A DNA stretch of 24,348 nt from Thioalkalivibrio sp. Its GTDB lineage: Bacteria > Pseudomonadota > Gammaproteobacteria > Ectothiorhodospirales > Ectothiorhodospiraceae. The notes under the pieces are model-generated. The model was given only the letters and a program-made list of their open reading frames with translations. It was not told the origin of the DNA and did no database searches. The first letter of the stretch is position 1; every line of letters begins with the position of its first letter. The position numbers were made by a program, and so were the translations under genes. Positions 15,754 through 24,254 of this stretch are shown here, in pieces. The DNA lies in contig PWGH01000311.1 in the NCBI GenBank assembly GCA_003555285.1, forward strand, positions 1-24,348, read 5' to 3'.

Positions 15754-16758
15754 ATGACGCAACGATCCGCAGTCAAGAGACTGATGCTGTCGGGCTGTGC
15801 CGCGTTGGCGCTGGGCGTTGCCGCGCCGGCCAGCGCGGACACCGACTATTCGCAGTACCGCGACACCTTCGAGCCGCTGCCGGCGCTGCCACCGATCCCG
15901 GCCGACAACTCGATGACAAAGGAGAAGATCGAACTGGGCAAGATGCTGTTCTTCGAACCCCGCATCTCCAGTTCCGGCGTGATCTCCTGCGCCACCTGCC
16001 ACAACCCGGCACTGGGTTTTACCGATCGCATTCCGCGTGCTGTCGGCCACGACGGCCAGGTGGGCGAGCGCAACAGCCCCACCGTGCTGAACTCCGGCTT
16101 CTTCGAGGCGCAGTTCTGGGACGGGCGCGAGGACGATCTGGAAGGCCAGGCCCTGGGCCCCATCCAGGACGTGGTCGAAATGGCCATGCCGCTGGAGGCG
16201 GCCATCGCACGGCTCGAGGAATTCGACCTGTACCAGGAAAAATTCGCGGCCGCGTATCCGGACTACGACGGGGACAACGTGATCAACACCGATCACGTCG
16301 CCAAGGCCCTGGCGACCTTCCAGCGCACGCTGAATACGCCGAATTCACCGCTGGATCGCTGGCTGGTCGGGGACGAGGACGCCATGAATGAGCAGCAAAA
16401 GCGCGGCATGGCCCTGTTCGTCGACAACGGCTGCGCGGCCTGTCACCGGGGGCCGGCACTGACCGACAGCCACTTCTACCGCATCCAGGTGCCCGGCTCG
16501 GAGGACCTGGGCCGCTACGTGGTCACCGGCGAGGACAGCGACCGCTTCGCCTTCAAGACCCCGACCCTGCGCAACGTGGCCTTGACCTACCCCTATTTCA
16601 ACAACGGCGCGACCGCGACCCTAGCCGAATCGATTCAGGTGATGGGGCAGGAAATGCTGGGGCAGGATTTCAGCGAGGAGGAAATCGCGGACATCGAAGC
16701 CTTCATGCATGCGCTGACCGGCGAAATGCCGAAGTTCGACATCCCGGCGCTGCCCTGA
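15754..16758 (+). CDS. Dihaem cytochrome c peroxidase (CcpA/MauG family)
   Basis: The product is 334 residues and periplasmic. It reduces hydrogen peroxide to water with electrons from small c-type cytochromes or other carriers. A Sec signal peptide covers about 1-28 (GVAAPASA|DT). Two CxxCH haem attachment sites are present: CATCH (79-83, low-potential peroxidatic haem) and CAACH (227-231, high-potential haem). The segment YFNNGATATLAESIQVMGQ contains the Met (M297) expected to ligate the second haem. The motif ELGKMLFFEPRISSSGVISCATCH is characteristic of the family and the length is normal. GGAGG lies 6 bases before the ATG at 15754, fixing the start. It is a single gene followed by a perfect hairpin at 16848. 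It indicates c-type cytochrome maturation and peroxide defence. Confidence 0.95.
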   Translation: MTQRSAVKRLMLSGCAALALGVAAPASADTDYSQYRDTFEPLPALPPIPADNSMTKEKIELGKMLFFEPRISSSGVISCATCHNPALGFTDRIPRAVGHDGQVGERNSPTVLNSGFFEAQFWDGREDDLEGQALGPIQDVVEMAMPLEAAIARLEEFDLYQEKFAAAYPDYDGDNVINTDHVAKALATFQRTLNTPNSPLDRWLVGDEDAMNEQQKRGMALFVDNGCAACHRGPALTDSHFYRIQVPGSEDLGRYVVTGEDSDRFAFKTPTLRNVALTYPYFNNGATATLAESIQVMGQEMLGQDFSEEEIADIEAFMHALTGEMPKFDIPALP

Positions 16759-16847
16759 CCCGCAGCCGGACTTCACCCGGACCGCCCTTTTCCGTCATCC
16801 CGGACAACGCAGGCTGATCCGGACCCAGGTGCGCAGCACCGGAACAG

Positions 16848-16880
16848 CCGCTTCGCTCACACGAAGGGTGAGCGAAGCGG
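16848..16880. terminator. Perfect 13-bp inverted repeat after the peroxidase gene
   Basis: CCGCTTCGCTCAC (16848-16860) and GTGAGCGAAGCGG (16868-16880) are exact inverted copies around a 7-base loop. The hairpin begins 89 bases after the peroxidase stop and has no T-run. It may be a terminator, an mRNA 3'-end structure, or a dispersed genomic palindrome of the REP/BIME kind. Confidence 0.55.
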
Positions 16881-16916
16881 ATCATCCACGGCGTTGAACG
16901 AATCCGTCAGGAGCCG

Positions 16917-17123
16917 ATGCCCATGTTGACTGCAAACATGTTGAATGGCCGCTCCATCCGTTTTTCGCTGCCGGGCGAACGGGGCGCCTTGATCGACCGG
17001 GTGGACCTGGACTGGGCCGAAACGCCGGTAACGGCGCAGCCGAGTCACAGGGGTGAGCGATCGCCCGCCGCGACTTGTCAATCCCTGGGGGCCGGCTTGC
17101 ACGGCATCCGGTCCTGCTTATAA
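16917..17123 (+). CDS. Possible small hypothetical protein
   Basis: This is a 68-residue frame with AGGAG five bases before its ATG. I recognise no domain. The first 40 residues (ending about VDLDWAETPV) have acceptable codon use, the rest does not. The strong promoter of the next gene overlaps its last codons, which argues against it. It may be a gene remnant. The rest of the 407-base gap 16759-17165 holds only the hairpin at 16848 and that promoter. Confidence 0.2.
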   Translation: MPMLTANMLNGRSIRFSLPGERGALIDRVDLDWAETPVTAQPSHRGERSPAATCQSLGAGLHGIRSCL

Positions 17124-17124
17124 T
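17097..17124 (+). promoter_or_regulatory. Sigma70 promoter of the zinc-ribbon gene
   Basis: TTGCAC (17097-17102) and a perfect TATAAT (17119-17124) are separated by 16 bases. The predicted start is about 35 bases before the ATG at 17166, which has GGAGGGA upstream. It is the best-looking promoter in the window. Confidence 0.75.
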
Positions 17125-17165
17125 GGCCGAATATAAGCAAACACCGATACTGGAGGGAGCATCCG

Positions 17166-17429
17166 ATGCCGACGTATGACTACCGCTGCGACACCAATGG
17201 GCAGGTTCTGGAGGTCAGCCACCGCATGAGCGAGAGTCTCGCGACGTGGGGGGAGCTGTGCGCCCGTGCCGAAACCGAGCTTGGCGACACCCCTGCAGAG
17301 GCCCCGGTCCACCGCCTGGCGACCGGTGGCAACGTCATCTCCAGCACCAGCCGGGGCAGCGGTGCGGCGCCGGCCCCGGCGTGCGGCAGTGGAGCCTGCG
17401 GCGCCAGCGGGTTCTGCGGCCTGGGGTGA
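17166..17429 (+). CDS. Small zinc-ribbon / FmdB-like protein
   Basis: The product is 87 residues and cytosolic. It starts MPTYDYRCDTNGQ, the usual opening of FmdB-type zinc-ribbon proteins, but the expected CxxC partner of C8 is missing and the next Cys is C32. It ends with a Cys/Gly-rich tail with C73, C78 and C84. I recall a proteobacterial subfamily with this MPTYDYRCDxNG...WGELC...CGLG layout, so this looks intact rather than truncated. The function is unknown; metal binding by the tail is plausible. It has its own promoter (17097-17124), a GGAGGGA ribosome binding site and a GC-rich terminator, so it is monocistronic. Confidence 0.8.
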   Translation: MPTYDYRCDTNGQVLEVSHRMSESLATWGELCARAETELGDTPAEAPVHRLATGGNVISSTSRGSGAAPAPACGSGACGASGFCGLG

Positions 17430-17437
17430 GGTTCACG

Positions 17438-17474
17438 CGCGGGGCCGGCGCCGCGTACGGCGACCGGCCCCGCG
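17438..17474 (+). terminator. Rho-independent-like terminator after the zinc-ribbon gene
   Basis: CGCGGGGCCGG (17438-17448) pairs perfectly with CCGGCCCCGCG (17464-17474) around a 15-base loop, and TTTA follows. It begins 9 bases after the stop codon at 17429 and lies between convergent genes, so it could serve both. Confidence 0.7.
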
Positions 17475-17496
17475 TTTACTGCTTGACGAAAACGCC

Positions 17497-17697
17497 TCAG
17501 CTAAGCGACTCCGACCATTCGTCGACCTGCCGTTCCGCCTCTTCCTTGGCGACGCCGTACTTCTCCTGGATCTTCCCGACGAGCTGGTCGCGGTTGCCCG
17601 CGGCACGGTCCAGGTCGTCGTCGGTCAGTTCGCCCCACTGTTCCTTGGCCTTGCCTTTGTTCTGCGTCCACTGTCCTTTGATCTGATCCCAGTTCAT
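17497..17697 (-). CDS. CsbD family stress-response protein
   Basis: The product is 66 residues, small and hydrophilic. It starts MNWDQIKGQWTQNKGKAKEQW and contains GELTDDDLDRAAGNRDQLVGKIQ, the full pattern of the CsbD family, whose members are induced by general stress in many bacteria; the molecular role is unclear. A length of about 65 is normal. The start at ATG 17697 is fixed by GAGGAG just upstream and by the family N-terminus; the longer frame to 17859 is not supported. It converges with the zinc-ribbon gene and has its own promoter candidate. Confidence 0.93.
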   Translation of the reverse strand: MNWDQIKGQWTQNKGKAKEQWGELTDDDLDRAAGNRDQLVGKIQEKYGVAKEEAERQVDEWSESLS

Positions 17698-17726
17698 CGG
17701 CTGCTCCTCGCGTGTGGAGTGCCTAG

Positions 17727-17756
17727 AGCATAGCCACCTTTTTTCGGCTCGGTCAA
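17727..17756 (-). promoter_or_regulatory. Promoter candidate of the CsbD gene
   Basis: On the minus strand, TTGACC (17756-17751) and TATGCT (17732-17727) are separated by 18 bases, about 30 bases upstream of the CsbD start at 17697. The -35 is near consensus; the -10 matches at four of six positions. Confidence 0.55.
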
Positions 17757-17947
17757 CGCAAAAACACGCCTGCGGTCTGGGTGGGCGAAACCACCCTCCG
17801 CCGCAATGACCAACACCGCATTCCATCCTCGCAATTCGATCTCCAAGTGATCTATGCATCTTGGTCAGGGTGGTGATGACCGCCCTTTACGGAGGTGGGT
17901 TGGCCTGATAATAAGTACCGAACCAGCAGCACTCGGGGATGGCCGCG

Positions 17948-19096
17948 ATGAAAGGGATCTTCGTGATCGGGCTGGTCATCGTTCTCGGCGTCACCGGTTG
18001 CCGAACGGAGGATCCGCCCGCGCCTCCTGCGCTGGTCGGCGTCGGGGTCTACGAGATTCGGCCGATCGAGATCCATCGCGAATGGCGCTTCAGCGCCCGC
18101 ACTGAGGCGGTCGAAGCCGTGCAGGTGAGGGCCAGGGTCGAAGCCGAAGTGGCTGCGGTGCTGTTCCATCGCGGAGCGCGGGTCAGCGCCGGCGACGTGC
18201 TGTTTCAGCTCGACGATGAGGCACTGCGCGACCAGCTTCGGCAGGCGCAGGCCCAGGTCGAGGCGCCCCGCAGCGCGCTCGAACTGGCCGAGCGCAACTT
18301 GAGCCGCGGACTGGAACTCGCCGATCGAAATTTCCTGTCGGCCACCGACATGGACAAGCTGCGCGACGCCGCCAACCAGGCACGCTCGGCGCTGACGGCA
18401 GCCGAAGCCGCGCTGGCCCAAAGCCACCTGAACCTCGAATACACCGTCATCCGCGCGCCCATCGACGGCCGCGTCGGCGACACCACCGCCACCGTCGGCA
18501 ACGTGGTCGGCCCCGGATCCGGCACCCTGGTCAGTCTGCTGGCGACCGACCCGATCGTGGCGCGTTTCCAGCTGACCGATCGCGAATTCCGGGAGCTGAT
18601 CCGCCAGCGCAATCAAGGCCTGAATGCCGACCAGATGGAAATCCACCTGCTGCTCGACGATGACGACCGCCATCCATCGCCGGGCCAGCTCGATTTCATC
18701 GATATCGCCGTGGACGAAGGGACCGGCACGGCCCAGATCACCGCCCGCTTCCCCAACCCCGACGATGATCTGGTCCCCGGACTGTTCGTGACGGTCGCCA
18801 TCGAAGCCCGGGAACAGCAGGCGACACTGCTGGTACCGCAACAGGCGGTTCGGCGCAACCTGCTGGGCCACTTCGTGCTGGTGGTGCAGCCGGATCAGAC
18901 CGTCTCCGAGCGCCAGATCACGCTGGAGCGCCAGTTGCGCGCCGCCTCGGTCGTCGCCGCCGGTCTCGAGCCGGGCGATCGGGTCGTCGTCGAGGGTCTG
19001 CAGAAGGTCCGCGCGGGCAGCGCCGTACAGACCGCGCCGTACGACTGGGATGAGGCCACCGGCCTGCTGGCGCCCGTGGACCTGATTCGGCCGTGA
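17948..19096 (+). CDS. RND efflux periplasmic adaptor, lipoprotein (HlyD/MFP family)
   Basis: The product is 382 residues and forms the periplasmic bridge of a tripartite pump, joining the RND permease to an outer-membrane channel. The lipobox VTGC (Cys18) after a short hydrophobic signal anchors it in the inner membrane. The first lipoyl half is seen in VQVRARVEAEVAAVLFHRGARVSAGDVLFQLDD, a helical hairpin at about 85-155, the second lipoyl half in YTVIRAPIDGRVGDTTATVGNVVG, then beta-barrel and membrane-proximal domains to the end. I chose ATG 17948 because GGGGAT lies upstream at good spacing and the lipoprotein signal starts with MK; ATG 17939 is possible. Its stop overlaps the permease start (GTGA), a translationally coupled operon. 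No regulator lies next to it. Confidence 0.92.
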   Translation: MKGIFVIGLVIVLGVTGCRTEDPPAPPALVGVGVYEIRPIEIHREWRFSARTEAVEAVQVRARVEAEVAAVLFHRGARVSAGDVLFQLDDEALRDQLRQAQAQVEAPRSALELAERNLSRGLELADRNFLSATDMDKLRDAANQARSALTAAEAALAQSHLNLEYTVIRAPIDGRVGDTTATVGNVVGPGSGTLVSLLATDPIVARFQLTDREFRELIRQRNQGLNADQMEIHLLLDDDDRHPSPGQLDFIDIAVDEGTGTAQITARFPNPDDDLVPGLFVTVAIEAREQQATLLVPQQAVRRNLLGHFVLVVQPDQTVSERQITLERQLRAASVVAAGLEPGDRVVVEGLQKVRAGSAVQTAPYDWDEATGLLAPVDLIRP

Positions 19097-22000
19097 GCGA
19101 ATTCTTCCTGGACCGGCCGAAGGCCGCCTTGGTCCTGGCGATCCTCATCATTCTGGCGGGCCTGCTCGCCCTGCAGACGCTGCCGGTCAACATGTATCCC
19201 GATCTGGCGCCTCCACAGATCCAGGTGCGCGCCGTCTATCCCGGCGCGAGTGCCGAGACGGTGGCGGACGCCGTGGTTCGTCCCATCGAACAGCGCCTGA
19301 ACGGCGTCGAGGGCATGCTCTACATCGAGTCGGCGGCCACCAGCGACGGTGTGGCGGCGATCACCGTGACCTTTGCCACCGGCACCGACGCCGACATGGC
19401 GCAGGTCAACGTGCAGAACCGGGTGACGCTGGCCGAGCGGCAGTTACCGGAGCCGGTTCGCCGCGAAGGCGTGGTGGTGCGCAAGCAGTCGGGCAACATG
19501 CTGATGGGGATCAACCTCTTCTCCGAGCGCCCGGAACTCGACGCGTTGTTCCTGAGCAACTACGCCACGACCAGCCTGGTGGAGAACGTGGCCCGTATCC
19601 GCGGCGTGGCCGAAGCCATGGTGCTGGGGACCAGCGAGTACGCGATGCGGATCTGGCTGGATCCGGGGCGAATGAACCGGCTCGGCATCACCGTCGCCGA
19701 CGTCAATGCCGCCGTGCGCGAACAGAACCAGATCGTCGCCGCCGGCGCCCTGGGCCAGGAGCCGGCCCCGCCCGACCAGCTCTTCACCTTCAACATCAGA
19801 AGCGAAGGACGCCTGAGCGAGGCCGGCGAGTTCGGCCAGACCGTCCTCCGGACCGGGACCGACGGCCGGGTCGTGCGGCTGCAGGACATCGCCCGCATCG
19901 AACTCGGCGCCCGTTCCTACGCCGCGACCTCGCGCCTGAACGGCCGCGACACCGCGTTCCTGGTGATCTACCAATTGCCCGACGCCAATGCGCTGGAGGT
20001 GGCCGAGCGCGTTCGGGCCGAGATGGAGCGCCTGGCGGTCGGCTTTCCGGACGGCCTGGACTACGCGATCCTGTTCGACAGCACGCGCTTCATCGACGAG
20101 TCGATCCGCGAAGTCGTGAAGACGCTGTTCGAAGCGATCGCGCTGGTCGTGCTGGTGGTGTTTTTGTTCCTGCAAAGCCTGAGGGCAACGCTGATTCCGG
20201 CGATCGCGATCCCGGTCTCGCTGATCGGCACCTTCGCCTTCATGGCGGTCATGGGCTATTCGGTCAATCTGATCACGCTGTTCGGGCTGGTCCTGGCGAT
20301 CGGCATCGTCGTCGACGATGCGATCGTGGTGATCGAAAACGTCGATCGGCTGATCCACGAAAAGGGCATGGAAGCCAAACAGGCCGTCGCCCAGGCGATG
20401 CGCGAGATCACCGCCCCCGTGATCTCGACCACCCTGGTGCTGCTCGCCGTGTTCGTACCGGTCGCGTTCCTGCCCGGCATCACCGGCGAACTGTTCCGCC
20501 AATTTGCCGTGACGATCTGCTTTGCCGTCCTCATTTCGATGGTCATTGCGCTGACCCTGTCCCCCGCGCTCAGCGCCCTGCTGCTGCGTGGCGGCGCAGC
20601 GCCCATCGGCTGGCTCAAGCCGGTCGAGTTTCTCATCGACCGGCTCGGCCGCGGTTACCGCTGGCTGATCAACCAGATGCTGGCTCGGGTGGCCGCGACC
20701 GCGGCCGTCTTCGTCGGCCTGCTTGCGGTCGTGGTCGTGCTGGCCGCGACGACGCCGACCGCCTTCGTGCCCGAGGAAGACCAGGGCTTCCTGTTCGTGG
20801 ATGTGCAGTTGCCGGACGCGGCCTCCGGCAACCGGACCGCAGCGGTGATGGAGCGGCTGAGCGAGACGATACGCCTCGATCCGGCGGTCAGCGACGTGAT
20901 TACCATCAGCGGCTACTCGGCGCTCAGCGGCGTCGGAACCAACCTGGGGTTTGGCGTGGTCGTCCTCAAGGACTGGTCCGAGCGCGCGGAGGAACGGCTG
21001 CAGCCGGCGGCGGTCGTCCGGCGCCTGAATGCCGAGCTGTGGGCGATTCCCGAGGCGCGGGTGATGGTGTTCAACGTTCCGGCGATTCCGGGCCTCGGCG
21101 TGGTCTCCGGTTTCGACCTGCGGCTGCTCGACACCGCCCAGGGTTCGCCGGCCGACCTGGCCGCAGTCGCCGACAGCCTGGTCGCCCGGGCCAACGAACA
21201 CGAGGCGCTGGCGCGCGTGCGCCACCATTTCCGCGCCAACGTGCCGATGTATGCACTCGACGTCGACCGCGACAAGTCCCAGCGGCTGGGCCTGAACTTC
21301 GGCGAAGTCTTCCAGACCCTGCAGGCCCAGCTCGGCGGCATCTATGTCAACGACTTCAGCCAGTTCGGCCGCACCTACCGCGTCATGCTCCAGTCCGAGG
21401 AACGCTTTCGCCTGCGCCCCGAGGACCTGCGCAACTTCCAGGTCCGCAACGCCGCCGGCGACATGGTGCCGATTTCCGGCGTCGCGCAGCTGCTCCCGGC
21501 CGAGGGCCCGACCCGGCTGGAGGGGTTCAATCTCTATCGCAGCGTCACCCTCAACGGCGAGCCCGCCGCCGGGGTTTCCAGCATGGAGGCGGTCTCGGCG
21601 ATGGAAGAACTGCTGGGCGAACTGCCGGGCGAATTTTCCGTGGCCTGGGCCGGTCAGACCCTGCAGGAACTGGAAGCCGGCAACATGATCGTGCTGCTGT
21701 TCACGCTCGCGATCCTGGCGGCCTACCTGTTCCTGGTCTTCCTCTACGAGAGCTGGACGCTGCCGATCGCGGTGCTGCTGTCGGTGCCGCTGGCGTTTCT
21801 CGGTGCTTTCCTCGCCTTGCGCCTGACCGGCCTGCCGATGGACATCTACGCCCAGATCGGCCTGGTGCTGCTGGTCGCGATGGCCACCAAGACCGCCATC
21901 CTGATCGTCGAGTTCGCAATGCAGCTGCGCAAACAGGGTCGGAGCATCGTCGAGGCAGCCCGAGAAGCGGCCGGACTGCGTTTTCGCGCGGTGATCATGA

Positions 22001-22227
22001 CCAGCATGGCCTTCATTCTCGGTGTCGTCCCACTGGTCACCGCAACCGGTGCCGGGGCGGCCAGCCGGGTCAGTCTGGGGGTCACCGTGATGTCGGGAAT
22101 GATTGCCGCCATGGTTCTGGTAACGTTGATGACGCCGATGCTCTATGTCGTTGTCCAGTCCATGCGTGAGCGCCTTGGCCGCACGCCGGCGGAGGGCGCA
22201 CCGCCAGACCCCGCACTGACGACCTGA
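19093..22227 (+). CDS. RND efflux permease (HAE1/AcrB-type)
   Basis: The product is 1044 residues, the usual length for the hydrophobe/amphiphile efflux-1 family. It is an inner-membrane trimeric proton/drug antiporter with 12 helices and two large periplasmic loops (about 30-330 and 560-865). Proton-relay residues are present: D408 and D409 in LAIGIVVDDAIVVIENV (TM4) and K933 in VAMATKTAILIVEFA (TM10). The N-terminus MSEFFLDRPKAALVLAI is typical. The start is GTG 19093, overlapping the adaptor stop by 4 bases. The TolC-like outer-membrane partner is not encoded here, so the pump probably uses one from elsewhere. Substrates are not predictable. The strand opposite this gene has a 1186-codon open frame that is a composition artefact. 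Confidence 0.95.
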   Translation: MSEFFLDRPKAALVLAILIILAGLLALQTLPVNMYPDLAPPQIQVRAVYPGASAETVADAVVRPIEQRLNGVEGMLYIESAATSDGVAAITVTFATGTDADMAQVNVQNRVTLAERQLPEPVRREGVVVRKQSGNMLMGINLFSERPELDALFLSNYATTSLVENVARIRGVAEAMVLGTSEYAMRIWLDPGRMNRLGITVADVNAAVREQNQIVAAGALGQEPAPPDQLFTFNIRSEGRLSEAGEFGQTVLRTGTDGRVVRLQDIARIELGARSYAATSRLNGRDTAFLVIYQLPDANALEVAERVRAEMERLAVGFPDGLDYAILFDSTRFIDESIREVVKTLFEAIALVVLVVFLFLQSLRATLIPAIAIPVSLIGTFAFMAVMGYSVNLITLFGLVLAIGIVVDDAIVVIENVDRLIHEKGMEAKQAVAQAMREITAPVISTTLVLLAVFVPVAFLPGITGELFRQFAVTICFAVLISMVIALTLSPALSALLLRGGAAPIGWLKPVEFLIDRLGRGYRWLINQMLARVAATAAVFVGLLAVVVVLAATTPTAFVPEEDQGFLFVDVQLPDAASGNRTAAVMERLSETIRLDPAVSDVITISGYSALSGVGTNLGFGVVVLKDWSERAEERLQPAAVVRRLNAELWAIPEARVMVFNVPAIPGLGVVSGFDLRLLDTAQGSPADLAAVADSLVARANEHEALARVRHHFRANVPMYALDVDRDKSQRLGLNFGEVFQTLQAQLGGIYVNDFSQFGRTYRVMLQSEERFRLRPEDLRNFQVRNAAGDMVPISGVAQLLPAEGPTRLEGFNLYRSVTLNGEPAAGVSSMEAVSAMEELLGELPGEFSVAWAGQTLQELEAGNMIVLLFTLAILAAYLFLVFLYESWTLPIAVLLSVPLAFLGAFLALRLTGLPMDIYAQIGLVLLVAMATKTAILIVEFAMQLRKQGRSIVEAAREAAGLRFRAVIMTSMAFILGVVPLVTATGAGAASRVSLGVTVMSGMIAAMVLVTLMTPMLYVVVQSMRERLGRTPAEGAPPDPALTT

Positions 22228-22311
22228 CCCGCCACGGCCGACCAAGGTGAACGGTGGGGTCATGGCTCGAGCGGTGGTCGAACACCGCCGGCATCCGGAC
22301 GGGAGCTGCGA

Positions 22312-23070
22312 ATGACGGCACGCGAGGACTCTGATCGAATGCAGGATCGAGTCACCAGGGCGAAGGCGCTGGGCGGGGCGCTCGCGATCGTTCTGATTGC
22401 GGCGGCGTTGGCGCTGCTGCTGCCGCTGGCGGTGATCGGCCCGTTGGCGGAGGCGGGTGTGGCGTTCACGCCGTCGACCGTGATCGCGCTCTCGATCCTG
22501 CTCACCCAGGGCGTGGGCTTCGGCGGCGTGGCGCTGCTGTACCTCACGCTCTGGCGCGGCCAGGTCCGGGTGCCGCTGCGGTGGCCGACCGCCAACGACC
22601 TGCACTGGATGATCCAGGGTGTGGCGCTCGCGTTCGCCGCGCTGATCGTCGGTGGGCTGGTGGTGTCGCTGCTCGGGCTTGACGTCGGGGAACACCAGAT
22701 TCAGGAACTGGGCGCAGACCATCCGGAAGTCTTCATCCTGCTGATCCCCCTCTCGTTCCTGCTCATCGGACCCGCCGAGGAACTGCTGTTCCGCGGCGTG
22801 GTGCAGGGCCGTCTTCGCCAGGCCTTCGGTGCCGGCGCCGCCATCGGTCTCGCTGCCGTGTTGTTTGCGGCCATTCACTTCGTGGCGCTGAGCGGCCCGC
22901 TCGCCGCACGCCTCACCACCGTCATCGTCCTGGTGCTGCCGAGCCTGGTCTTTGGCCTCGCCTACGAGCGCAGCGGCAACATCGCGGTGCCGGCGGTCAT
23001 CCACGGCACCTACAACGCCGCGCTTCTGGCCCTGAGCTACTATGGCGCGCAGGCAGCGGCCGGCGGTTGA
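22312..23070 (+). CDS. CPBP family intramembrane metalloprotease
   Basis: The product is 252 residues with about eight hydrophobic helices. The CPBP (Abi, CAAX-protease-like) motifs are all present: EELLFRG (E156, E157, R161), FAAIHF (H189) and HGTYN (H231, N235). These form the metal-binding active site within the membrane. Bacterial members process or degrade membrane substrates that are mostly unknown; some are linked to bacteriocin immunity or maturation. The start at ATG 22312 has GGGAG at a 6-base spacing. It lies 84 bases after the RND permease and might be read through from that operon, but a functional link is not evident. Confidence 0.9.
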   Translation: MTAREDSDRMQDRVTRAKALGGALAIVLIAAALALLLPLAVIGPLAEAGVAFTPSTVIALSILLTQGVGFGGVALLYLTLWRGQVRVPLRWPTANDLHWMIQGVALAFAALIVGGLVVSLLGLDVGEHQIQELGADHPEVFILLIPLSFLLIGPAEELLFRGVVQGRLRQAFGAGAAIGLAAVLFAAIHFVALSGPLAARLTTVIVLVLPSLVFGLAYERSGNIAVPAVIHGTYNAALLALSYYGAQAAAGG

Positions 23071-23087
23071 TCATCGGAGCGTCCAGG

Positions 23088-23109
23088 GGGCGGGCGCGGC
23101 AGCCCGCCC
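23088..23109. terminator. GC hairpin between convergent genes
   Basis: GGGCGGGC (23088-23095) and GCCCGCCC (23102-23109) form an 8-bp stem around a 6-base loop. It lies between the stop of the CPBP gene and the stop of the flavodoxin-fold gene, so it may act in both directions. There is no T-run. Confidence 0.45.
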
Positions 23110-23127
23110 TGCACGAACCGAACCGGA

Positions 23128-23874
23128 TCAGCTTCGGTGTTCCGGGTTCTCATGATCGAACCGGCAGCCGGCCGACCAGGCGTTGCGGTCGTTGCCGTGG
23201 TTGGGCAGACCGCCGGCATCCCTGAGCATGCGGGCCATGTGCATCAGGTTCCACGTCATGATCGTGGTATTGCGTTGGGTGAACTCGTTGTCGAACCCCG
23301 CCCCGTCATCGCCGTAGCTCGGGCCGGGGCCGGCCTCGCCGATCCAGCCGCAATCGGCCTGCGGCGGGATCACATAGCCCAGGTGTGCCAGCGCATAGAG
23401 CACGGTCATCGCCACATGCTTGGCGCCGTCCTCGTTGCCGGTGACGACCACACCGCCCGTCTTGCCGTAGAAGACCGACTGACCCTTGTCGTTCAGCAGG
23501 CTCGACATCGCGTAAAGCCGCTCGATCACCAGTCGGCAGACCGACGATTCCTCGCCCAGCCAGATCGGCGTGCCGAGCACCAGGATGTCCGCCGCATTGA
23601 TCCGTTGCCATAGGTCCGGCCAGTCGTCGTGTTCCCATCCGTGTTCGGTCATGTCGGGCTGGACGCCGAAGGCGATGCGATGAGCGGTGGCGCGAATCTC
23701 GTCGACCGACACGCCGCTCTTGCGCATCATTTCGGCGGAGGTGCCCATCAGCAACGCCGTATGCGACGACTGGTCGGGGGGTTTCAGGGTGCAGTTGACG
23801 AAAACCGCCTTCAGATCGCTGAAATCCGTGGTGTTGGTATCGCACACCGTCGACTGCTTGTCGTTGAGCGTCAT
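23128..23874 (-). CDS. Flavodoxin-fold NAD(P)H-dependent reductase
   Basis: The product is 248 residues and cytosolic. After a polar N-terminus the fold begins with LKAVFVNCTLKPPDQSSHTALL, the first strand and phosphate-binding loop of NADPH-dependent FMN reductases. ADILVLGTPIWLGEESSV (about 96-112) is the second FMN-binding region, and GKTGGVVVTGNEDGAKH the third. The later GWIGEAGPGPSYGD segment is common in this flavodoxin/FMN_red group. No CxxC iron-sulfur motif is seen. The electron acceptor is unknown (quinone, nitro- or metal reduction are family possibilities). I chose ATG 23874 because GGAGAG sits just upstream; GTG 23898 would add eight residues. It converges with the CPBP gene. 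Confidence 0.88.
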   Translation of the reverse strand: MTLNDKQSTVCDTNTTDFSDLKAVFVNCTLKPPDQSSHTALLMGTSAEMMRKSGVSVDEIRATAHRIAFGVQPDMTEHGWEHDDWPDLWQRINAADILVLGTPIWLGEESSVCRLVIERLYAMSSLLNDKGQSVFYGKTGGVVVTGNEDGAKHVAMTVLYALAHLGYVIPPQADCGWIGEAGPGPSYGDDGAGFDNEFTQRNTTIMTWNLMHMARMLRDAGGLPNHGNDRNAWSAGCRFDHENPEHRS

Positions 23875-23983
23875 GGCCGTCTCTCCAGTCCCGCCCACCT
23901 CGACCCATGGCTGCGCGGGTTTGCCAGTGCCGAAGGTCAGTGACGTGACCGATCAGAAGGATGCAACATTACAAATCACGGCT

Positions 23984-24230
23984 TCAGGACCGCCTCGCTT
24001 CGTCCAGCAATTCCGAATGACGATCCAGCACCCGCAGAAACTTTACCGCCGCTCGGAGCGGATCCACTCCCCCCACTCATGCCGGCTGAAGGCATTCACG
24101 CTTCGACCGAACAACTCGGCGGCTGCCTTCTGGGTCCGTTTCAGGCGGGTGCGATTCGGCGCACTTCATTGCCTCGCTGCCTTCGCCGCTCGATCACCAG
24201 ATCATCCATCGCCGCGGCGTAAAAGGAACC
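23984..24230 (-). pseudogene. Remnant of an MqsA-type antitoxin (HTH domain), frameshifted
   Basis: On the minus strand, one frame reads KRTQKAAAELFGRSVNAFSRHEWG (AAA at 24141-24139 onward) and stops at 24045-24043. One base over, another frame reads VKFLRVLDRHSELLDEARRS and stops at 23984. Together they match the C-terminal XRE-like HTH domain of MqsA, where E. coli has TQKEASEIFGGGVNAFSRYE and then IKLLRVLDKHPELLNEIR. Upstream, at about 24145-24230, a third frame reads FYAAAMDDLVIE...NEVRR, fitting the linker before the HTH only after another one-base shift. The zinc-binding N-terminal domain is not found. At least two frameshifts and a missing loop segment mean it is decayed. In MqsA this domain binds DNA and represses the toxin-antitoxin operon; this copy should not. 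Confidence 0.7.
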
Positions 24231-24254
24231 CAGTCCGGCCATTGCCCGGGGGCT

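Noticed and set aside
19444..23004. 1186-codon open frame on the minus strand opposite the RND permease and CPBP genes
   Set aside because: Its product is extremely rich in Gln, His, Asp and Arg with no domain. It is the mirror of high-GC codon use in the RND gene, whose sense product shows full family motifs.
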